A DNA stretch of 64,000 nucleotides from Nitrosopumilus piranensis (GTDB lineage Archaea; Thermoproteota; Nitrososphaeria; Nitrososphaerales; Nitrosopumilaceae), in assembly GCF_000875775.1 (NCBI RefSeq), contig NZ_CP010868.1, positions 1,499,707 through 1,563,706 of the forward strand. Reading direction: 5' to 3'. A program made the position numbers and the translations under genes. Shown piece by piece: positions 59,202 through 64,000 of the stretch (positions within the stretch are counted from its first letter, which is position 1; each line of letters starts with the position of its first letter). The notes under the pieces were generated by a model. It searched no databases. It was not told the origin of the DNA and saw only the letters and a list, made by a program, of their open reading frames with translations.

Positions 59202-59855
59202 TTAAGACTTGGCAGTAATCAGTCTTTTTGTTTTGTTTATTTTTATAATTTTCCAGATCAAAGTAGGTGGAATTATAAAATAAATTCCAATATTTACAAT
59301 AATAATTCCAACTCCATAGATCAAAACTTTTTCTTCTGAATCCATCTCCACACCATTTAGAATTGAAAGTGTGGTTAACAAAGGAATCAAGATAGTTTTT
59401 ACCATCTCTTTGAAGATAGGGTTTTCTCTTTGATAATCAGCTATTGTAGGACTAAATGAATAGTATACTGCATTAAATGAATCCATAAAACTTGTGCCAA
59501 CATCTGTCTGCATTAGTTTGTTGTCACGCAGTTCACGTAATTGTTGAACCTGAATAGATAGTTCTGTTCCGTGTGCAGCTGTTGCAATCAAACAACCTCC
59601 TTTGTTTTTTTGCTCATCAATCATTCCAGTTTTTTCTTTTAATTCTTTTACATATTGTTCTTCGCAACCATAATCTTCTATGCACTGGTCATATTGGCAG
59701 ACAATTCCACTAATGCACCTTGATTCACAATAGTCCATTCTATCGATGCATCTGTCAAGTTCTTGTTTTTCATCGCCGTAGACCATAGGGGGTTGAATCA
59801 TTATAATCACCAAACCAATTAGAAACAGGCTAACTGCATTACTTTTTGCAACCAT
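59202..59855 (-). CDS. Membrane/secreted protein with CFI-box-like C-terminal region
   Basis: Signal sequence (NAVSLFLIGLVIIMIQPPMV) followed by a cysteine-rich extracellular part, CIDRMDYCESRCISGIVCQY then DQCIEDYGCEE with seven cysteines, then GGCLIATAAHGTELSIQVQQ and LRELRDNKL. This 'C(F/L)IATAA.GTE...V..LR..RD..L' pattern is the CFI-box C-terminal domain seen on many prokaryotic surface proteins. Two membrane helices and a basic tail follow. The cysteines probably form disulfides. Role unknown; perhaps surface attachment. Confidence 0.78.
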   Translation of the reverse strand: MVAKSNAVSLFLIGLVIIMIQPPMVYGDEKQELDRCIDRMDYCESRCISGIVCQYDQCIEDYGCEEQYVKELKEKTGMIDEQKNKGGCLIATAAHGTELSIQVQQLRELRDNKLMQTDVGTSFMDSFNAVYYSFSPTIADYQRENPIFKEMVKTILIPLLTTLSILNGVEMDSEEKVLIYGVGIIIVNIGIYFIIPPTLIWKIIKINKTKRLITAKS

Positions 59856-59995
59856 AGTGAATTTAAAAAAATCTAGTTAATATCTTAAGTGGTATCTTGT
59901 TGTAATCGGTAATCGATTATTTTTTTAGAAAGAATTTTCCAATTTGGATTTGTTCTATGTGGAACCGTTAAATGCTAAATTAGTTAACTTACTTA

Positions 59996-60292
59996 ATGGT
60001 ATTGCATTTTAGACCTCTAAATGCTGTAACGCAGATTGTATTAATTTGCGTGATTGTAATCAGTTTTTTACTATTTTCACTGTATACATTTTACCCAAAC
60101 ATAGTTTCTTTTATGGATGTAATCACAGAATCATCAGTAGTAATTGAGAATTCTGTAAGAGTATGCGTAGTAAAGACAGATGATCCATATGTCGAGACTA
60201 AAATCATTAATGACTGTGATTTACCTGCAGGTACGGAGGCCGAAATATTCTATAGCCCAGGTGATCCATATGCATACTTATCGCCCCCATAA
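59996..60292 (+). CDS. Single-pass membrane protein, 98 residues, next to a pilin locus
   Basis: Not recognised. One N-terminal membrane helix (IVLICVIVISFLLFSLYTFY) and a short extracytoplasmic part with two cysteines (VRVCVVKTD, INDCDLPAG) that could pair, ending DPYAYLSPP. It lacks a class III (pilin) signal. It precedes the pilin gene by 65 bases on the same strand, but that gene has its own TATA box, so linkage is uncertain. Confidence 0.6.
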   Translation: MVLHFRPLNAVTQIVLICVIVISFLLFSLYTFYPNIVSFMDVITESSVVIENSVRVCVVKTDDPYVETKIINDCDLPAGTEAEIFYSPGDPYAYLSPP

Positions 60293-60357
60293 TATCATAT
60301 AATAAGAAATAAAGTTATCAATATATCTTTAAATAGATCTATGATCAAAACTAGACA

Positions 60358-61008
60358 ATGAAAAAACTGCACGCATTAAAAAATGCAAAAAGAAAAGCAG
60401 TATCTACAATTATTGCAACACTTCTAATGGTTGCAGTAGCAGCAACAGGTGGTACAGCTCTATTCGGATTCTCACAGGGGTTCTTTAATGAACAACAAGT
60501 GGGCGCTCCAGCAGGATTAGAGCAACTTGAAGTTACTGGTTTTGATGCCACAGACAGTAATGACAGAAAATTGCATAATGCCAATATCGATAACGGTACT
60601 GGAACCCATACTACAGGTGAAGGCAAACTTGCAGAAGGAGATAGAGTATACATCTATCTATTAAACAAGGGAAGCAATCCAGTGGCAATTAATGAATTGC
60701 GATTTGCTGGAATTTCATATGCCCATCAGCTAACAGCATCCGCATCAGAGATTGATGGTACAGTAGCTACTGAGTCTGTATCATCATCAGTTCCAGCATT
60801 ACCAGTACGAACTTCATTCGTTTTAATTGAAACAGGTGATGAAACTTCAACTGATAAAATACCAGAACTAGAGCCAGGTCAAGAAGTTACTATTGTTTTA
60901 ACTCTTGATGATCCAATCAAAATTGGACGTGATGCTCAGTTAAAGATAACCACTGCGGCAGGTACTGAGTTTACAGACGTAATAAACATAGGGCAACTAG
61001 ACGACTAG
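60358..61008 (+). CDS. Archaeal type IV pilin/archaellin-like protein
   Basis: A class III signal peptide, KNAKRKAVSTIIATLLMVAV, is cut by a prepilin peptidase near KRK|A or KRKA|V; the hydrophobic helix then forms the filament core. The mature body (about 190 residues) is S/T/D/E-rich and beta-rich, with a conserved-looking C-terminal strand block (LEPGQEVTIVLTLDDPIKIG). 216 residues. A TATA-like CTTTAAATAG lies 27 bases before the ATG (leaderless). It stands with a secretion ATPase and a platform protein at 61471-63994. Confidence 0.88.
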   Translation: MKKLHALKNAKRKAVSTIIATLLMVAVAATGGTALFGFSQGFFNEQQVGAPAGLEQLEVTGFDATDSNDRKLHNANIDNGTGTHTTGEGKLAEGDRVYIYLLNKGSNPVAINELRFAGISYAHQLTASASEIDGTVATESVSSSVPALPVRTSFVLIETGDETSTDKIPELEPGQEVTIVLTLDDPIKIGRDAQLKITTAAGTEFTDVINIGQLDD

Positions 61009-61136
61009 AGTCCTTTCATTCTTTTATTTTTAATATGACAATTGATAAATTATTGTTGTTTGCTAGTCACAGTTTTCATTATTGTGTGAATTAATTTCAT
61101 AGTTAACTTTATAACTTGTGTGATGTATTTTATAAT

Positions 61137-61331
61137 ATGACACAAATAAATGCAAAAATAGATGATGAGATATTACAAGAATTTCGTCATGTCATATATG
61201 AAAAATATGGTCTAAAGAAAGGGGATTTTAAAAATGCCTTGGAATCAGCCATGGTTGATTATGTTTTAAAGTATTCCAAAACAGACACTGCCAAAGAACT
61301 GGCAAATCGCCTAAAAGACGAGAACAAGTAA
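61137..61331 (+). CDS. Small RHH-like protein, 64 residues
   Basis: Starts MTQINAKIDDEILQEFRHVI at 61137 (27 bases from ACTTTATAAC; the frame opens 7 codons earlier), then YEKYGLKKGDFKNALESAMV, DYVLKYSKTDTAKELANRLK. A strand with 'INAKIDDEI' followed by two helices ('GDFKNALESAMVDYV') matches ribbon-helix-helix DNA-binding proteins. It sits between the pilin and the ATPase genes and is a candidate regulator of the locus. Confidence 0.68.
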   Translation: MTQINAKIDDEILQEFRHVIYEKYGLKKGDFKNALESAMVDYVLKYSKTDTAKELANRLKDENK

Positions 61332-61347
61332 AACCAATAGTTTAGAA

Positions 61348-61419
61348 ACGACAGTCGTCAATTCATCTTTATTTCATTCTTTAATTAATTATATTTGGAT
61401 GTATTTTTATGACTGTCGT
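61348..61419. promoter_or_regulatory. Inverted repeat before the secretion-ATPase gene, possible operator
   Basis: ACGACAGTC at 61348-61356 recurs as its exact reverse complement GACTGTCGT at 61411-61419. The left copy is itself a palindrome (ACGAC-A-GTCGT). Two such sites 63 bases apart upstream of the ATPase operon and just after a small RHH-like gene suggest a DNA-binding site, or a loose hairpin. No protein binding is known. Confidence 0.45.
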
Positions 61420-61470
61420 AACGATAACTTATGTTAGCAATGGGTTTTCATGTTCTGGAGATGATAAATA

Positions 61471-63048
61471 GTGGAATCTAGTTTGAATCAAAGCGATACT
61501 GACAAAACTAAATCCAAAATTAATCTGAGTAAGGAAGATGCATTAAATACAACCAAAAGATTAAACAAAAACTATCTAGATCTATCCAAACTGGATTATT
61601 CAGATTTTGACATTTATTCAGGAATATTAAAAGATGCCAGTTCAGAATCTGGAATAAAATATGAAGTGATTGAACCTACCATGTCAAAGAAGAATATCGC
61701 ATCATATAATGAATTGAAAAAAATTTTAATGGCAGAGCTTGTAATAGACCTGAACGAATTAAAAAGTAAGCAGGGAGCTGAAAAATTATTAAAACAGCAA
61801 ATAATTTCGATTGTTAAAAAATACAAATTAAAGATTCCAGCATCAGTCCTCCCAAAAATTCTTTATTATGCGGTAAGGGATTTAATTTACCTAGGGAAGA
61901 TTGAACCGTTTTTACATGATCATATGATTGAAGAGATCAGTTGTGATGGTTCTAAAATCCCAATATATGTATGGCACAGAGAACACGAATCAATTCCATC
62001 AAATGTAATATTTGAAGATGAGAAGGAATTAGAAGATTTTACAAGAAAGCTTGCATATGTTTCTGGAAAAAACATTTCAGTTGCTCAACCCATAGTAGAT
62101 GCATCACTACCAGATGGAAGCAGAGTTAATCTTACATTTGGACGTGAAATAACAAAAAAAGGTTCCACGTTCACCATTAGAAAGTTTAGATCAGATCCAA
62201 TTACAATTATAGATTTGATCAAATTCAATACATTGTCTTCAGATATTGCAGCATACCTTTGGTATTTTGTAGAAAAGAAGTTAACGATGATTGTGGCAGG
62301 CGGTACTGCAAGCGGTAAAACAACCACCCTGAACACCTTGGCTTCATTTATCACTCCAGGACAAAAGATAATCAGTATAGAAGATACTCAGGAACTTAAC
62401 CTTACACATACAAACTGGGTACCGTCGGTTTCACGAGAAACTTTTTCTGGTACACAAATTGCTGAAATTTCACAATTTGATTTGTTGCGTGCATCGCTCA
62501 GGCAGAGACCAGATATAATTATTGTAGGCGAAACAAGAGGTAAGGAGGCCTATACCCTATTTCAGGCCATGGCAACTGGGCACGGGGGTTTTTCATCAAT
62601 CCATGCAGACTCTATTCCATCTACAGTTACAAGACTTGTTTCGGAACCCATGAATGTTCCAAAAACGCTCATAGTAAATACGCTTGACGCAATACTATTG
62701 CAGCTTAAAATGAAGGTACACGGAAAAACCGTAAGAAGAGTGATACAAGTATCTGAACTTGCAGGACTGGATGAAAAGACTGGCGAAGTTTTGCTAAATG
62801 ATGTATTTCGTTGGAATCCATCTACGGATCAACATTCATTTACGGGGCGCAGTGTAGCACTTGAAAAAATAGAAAACGAGTTTGGAGAATCTCAAGAGGA
62901 TATAAAATATGAGCTAAATAAGAGAAAGACAACACTAGACTGGATGGTAAAAAATAACATTGTAAGATACAATGAAGTTTCTTCAAACATAATAGAATTT
63001 TACAAGGATCCTGACAAATTTTATGAGCGAAAACGAATCCTGTTGTGA
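61471..63048 (+). CDS. Type II/IV secretion ATPase (pilus/archaellum assembly, FlaI/GspE-like)
   Basis: Hexameric motor ATPase. It has an N-terminal domain (1-250), then the P-loop VAGGTASGKTTTLNTLASFI, DIIIVGETRGKEAYTLFQAM with Walker B-like Glu, and the His box ATGHGGFSSIHADS. The C-terminal part includes QVSELAGLD. 525 residues, normal. GTG start with GGAG 10-15 bases upstream. It drives assembly or retraction of the pilin at 60358 through the platform protein that overlaps its end. Confidence 0.92.
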   Translation: MESSLNQSDTDKTKSKINLSKEDALNTTKRLNKNYLDLSKLDYSDFDIYSGILKDASSESGIKYEVIEPTMSKKNIASYNELKKILMAELVIDLNELKSKQGAEKLLKQQIISIVKKYKLKIPASVLPKILYYAVRDLIYLGKIEPFLHDHMIEEISCDGSKIPIYVWHREHESIPSNVIFEDEKELEDFTRKLAYVSGKNISVAQPIVDASLPDGSRVNLTFGREITKKGSTFTIRKFRSDPITIIDLIKFNTLSSDIAAYLWYFVEKKLTMIVAGGTASGKTTTLNTLASFITPGQKIISIEDTQELNLTHTNWVPSVSRETFSGTQIAEISQFDLLRASLRQRPDIIIVGETRGKEAYTLFQAMATGHGGFSSIHADSIPSTVTRLVSEPMNVPKTLIVNTLDAILLQLKMKVHGKTVRRVIQVSELAGLDEKTGEVLLNDVFRWNPSTDQHSFTGRSVALEKIENEFGESQEDIKYELNKRKTTLDWMVKNNIVRYNEVSSNIIEFYKDPDKFYERKRILL

Positions 63049-63994
63049 TCTACATATGGAAAAATCTACACAACCCAAAAAATTGACAAAATCTAAAGTC
63101 ATTGAAAAAAAACATAGAAGTACAATATTCACAATAAGTTATGTTTTGCTCAATGAGGTTATTGGAATTCTTTATACTCGTTTTCCCAACTTGAAAAAAA
63201 CATTGAGACAAACACACATTCCTGTGATGTTTGAAGCCTTTGTTTGCACCATGGTTTTTGTCAGCATTATCGCAACCATTGCAGGAGTAATTACAGGATT
63301 GACTATATCTTATCTGCTTCAAAACAACGAGTTTGTTACATCTTATTCTGCTATTCCTATTGCTCTTGGAGCAGTATTTGGTATTGTAGCTTTTGTGATG
63401 ACATATCAATATCCACAAAATGAGAAGTTGAAACGAAAATCAAAAATTGCCGAAGAAATGGCTTATTTCTCTGGATATATGGGAACCCTTGCTTCTAGCG
63501 GTCTTACGCTTGAAGGCATTTTTAGAACCATAGCAATCGAACAAACTAATGAGGAAATTGTCAAAGACGCACAACATCTTACAAGAGATTTAGAATTACT
63601 TGGCATGGACATTGAAAATGCACTAAAGGATCTTTCAGATAGATCTCCTTTAGATACATACACTGAATTTCTTGAGGGAATAATATCGAATTTAGAAGTA
63701 GGTGGCAATCTTAAAGATTATTTTGTTGCTTCTGGTGAAGTGCAACTAGAACAACGAAAAAACAGGATTAGAGAAGCTAATCAATCATTAGGAATTGTGA
63801 CAGAAATTTACACAATACTGCTTATTGTATTTCCACTTCTTGGTGCAATCATGTTATCCATTATGGGAATGATGTCGGTGAATCTTTATAATTTCAGCAT
63901 AATATCTCTAATGAATATTCTTACCTATGTTTTTGTTCCTGCATTTGGAATCATAATGATACTCATGATTGATTCATTAATACCAAAGAGATGA
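63023..63994 (+). CDS. Type II secretion system F-like platform protein (TadC/FlaJ family)
   Basis: Membrane partner of the ATPase. After a basic cytosolic lead it has helices near residues 70-95 and 105-130 (FVCTMVFVSIIATIAGVITG), a cytosolic domain (EEMAYFSGYMGTLASSGLTL then EGIFRTIA) typical of T2SSF, and two helices at the end. 323 residues: one F domain, smaller than FlaJ. The ATG overlaps the ATPase gene by 26 bases; Met12 (63056), downstream of the ATPase stop, is an alternative start. It ends 6 bases before the window edge, so the locus may continue. Confidence 0.88.
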   Translation: MSENESCCDLHMEKSTQPKKLTKSKVIEKKHRSTIFTISYVLLNEVIGILYTRFPNLKKTLRQTHIPVMFEAFVCTMVFVSIIATIAGVITGLTISYLLQNNEFVTSYSAIPIALGAVFGIVAFVMTYQYPQNEKLKRKSKIAEEMAYFSGYMGTLASSGLTLEGIFRTIAIEQTNEEIVKDAQHLTRDLELLGMDIENALKDLSDRSPLDTYTEFLEGIISNLEVGGNLKDYFVASGEVQLEQRKNRIREANQSLGIVTEIYTILLIVFPLLGAIMLSIMGMMSVNLYNFSIISLMNILTYVFVPAFGIIMILMIDSLIPKR

Positions 63995-64000
63995 TAAATT

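Noticed and set aside
59893-59925. Repeated GTAATCG segments upstream of the 59996 gene as an operator.
   Set aside because: Only two partial copies in AT-rich DNA; too weak to separate from chance.
59996-60292. A second pilin in the pilus locus.
   Set aside because: The hydrophobic helix is not preceded by a KR(K/R)-A/G prepilin cleavage motif and there are only 98 residues.
1-64000. Signs of recent transfer: insertion sequences, integrases, att sites, restriction or defence genes.
   Set aside because: None was seen. Composition and codon use look even, and gene content is mainly core archaeal functions.

Overview
The window is a contiguous piece of the chromosome of a low-GC ammonia-oxidising archaeon (Thaumarchaeota/Nitrososphaeria, most like Nitrosopumilus). 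The evidence is archaeal information-processing genes (Cbf5, exosome Rrp4/41/42, SBDS, Nob1, Spt5, L10e/L18e/L19e/L32e/L37Ae, EndA), leaderless AT-rich promoters with TATA boxes about 27 nt before start codons, frequent GTG/TTG starts, a giant S-layer protein built of Ig-like modules, a fused 2-oxoacid:ferredoxin oxidoreductase, F420 biosynthesis (CofE) and ATP-type PEP carboxykinase. No rRNA, CRISPR array, insertion sequence, integrase or plasmid-like stretch was seen; this is mostly core genome.

Layout. 1-12.6 kb: tail of a helicase, tRNA-splicing endonuclease, uL16, tRNA-Gly, a Kef-type antiporter, two divergent micro-ORFs around a perfect palindrome, a long coiled-coil protein, a membrane glycosyltransferase, a ferredoxin-rhodanese block, NAD kinase-Nob1, and a phasin-like helical protein preceded by a micro-ORF. 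12.7-20.5 kb: XPF-type nuclease and the classical archaeal exosome superoperon (SBDS-Rrp4-Rrp41-Rrp42-L37Ae-Pcc1-prefoldin beta), then RpoD-L18e-L13-S9-nucleotidyltransferase. 20.4-33.5 kb: two complete isopropylmalate-isomerase-type enzyme pairs in one operon, CofE, several lineage-specific unknowns, the 2-oxoacid:ferredoxin oxidoreductase, a hydroxyacid dehydrogenase and an FAD oxidoreductase. 33.5-40.2 kb: surface region with a DM13 protein, a ribbon-helix-helix-like micro-gene, the 1.7-kresidue S-layer protein with its leader micro-ORF, and an intron-containing tRNA-Ser. 40.2-50.5 kb: a secretion/translation operon (L18-S5-L30-L15-SecY-AdkA-EMC3/DUF106-Cmk-Cbf5), then ArgF, FtsY with a 16-fold EPTP repeat, prefoldin alpha and superoxide dismutase. 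50.5-59.9 kb: subtilase, PEP carboxykinase, L32e-L19e, DNA/tRNA repair enzymes, SecE-Spt5-L11, a run of micro-proteins and an Lrp regulator. 60.3-64 kb: a type IV pilus-like locus (pilin, small putative regulator, secretion ATPase, platform protein).

The most interesting observation is a family of two homologous micro-ORFs (53 and 55 codons, sharing DAKNA and GLSWIF motifs). Each lies at the 5' end of a leaderless transcript, and each is followed after a short gap by an identical, very strong Shine-Dalgarno sequence, unusual in this window, in front of a highly structured downstream gene (the S-layer protein and a phasin-like protein). This looks like a shared leader-peptide/translation-control arrangement. 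Other notable points are two genes that appear to start at CTG (PEP carboxykinase and a membrane micro-protein), a hairpin upstream of the S-layer promoter whose loop repeats the S-layer ribosome-binding segment, and a palindromic operator between divergent micro-ORFs.

All functional names rest on reading motifs by eye; no database search was possible.
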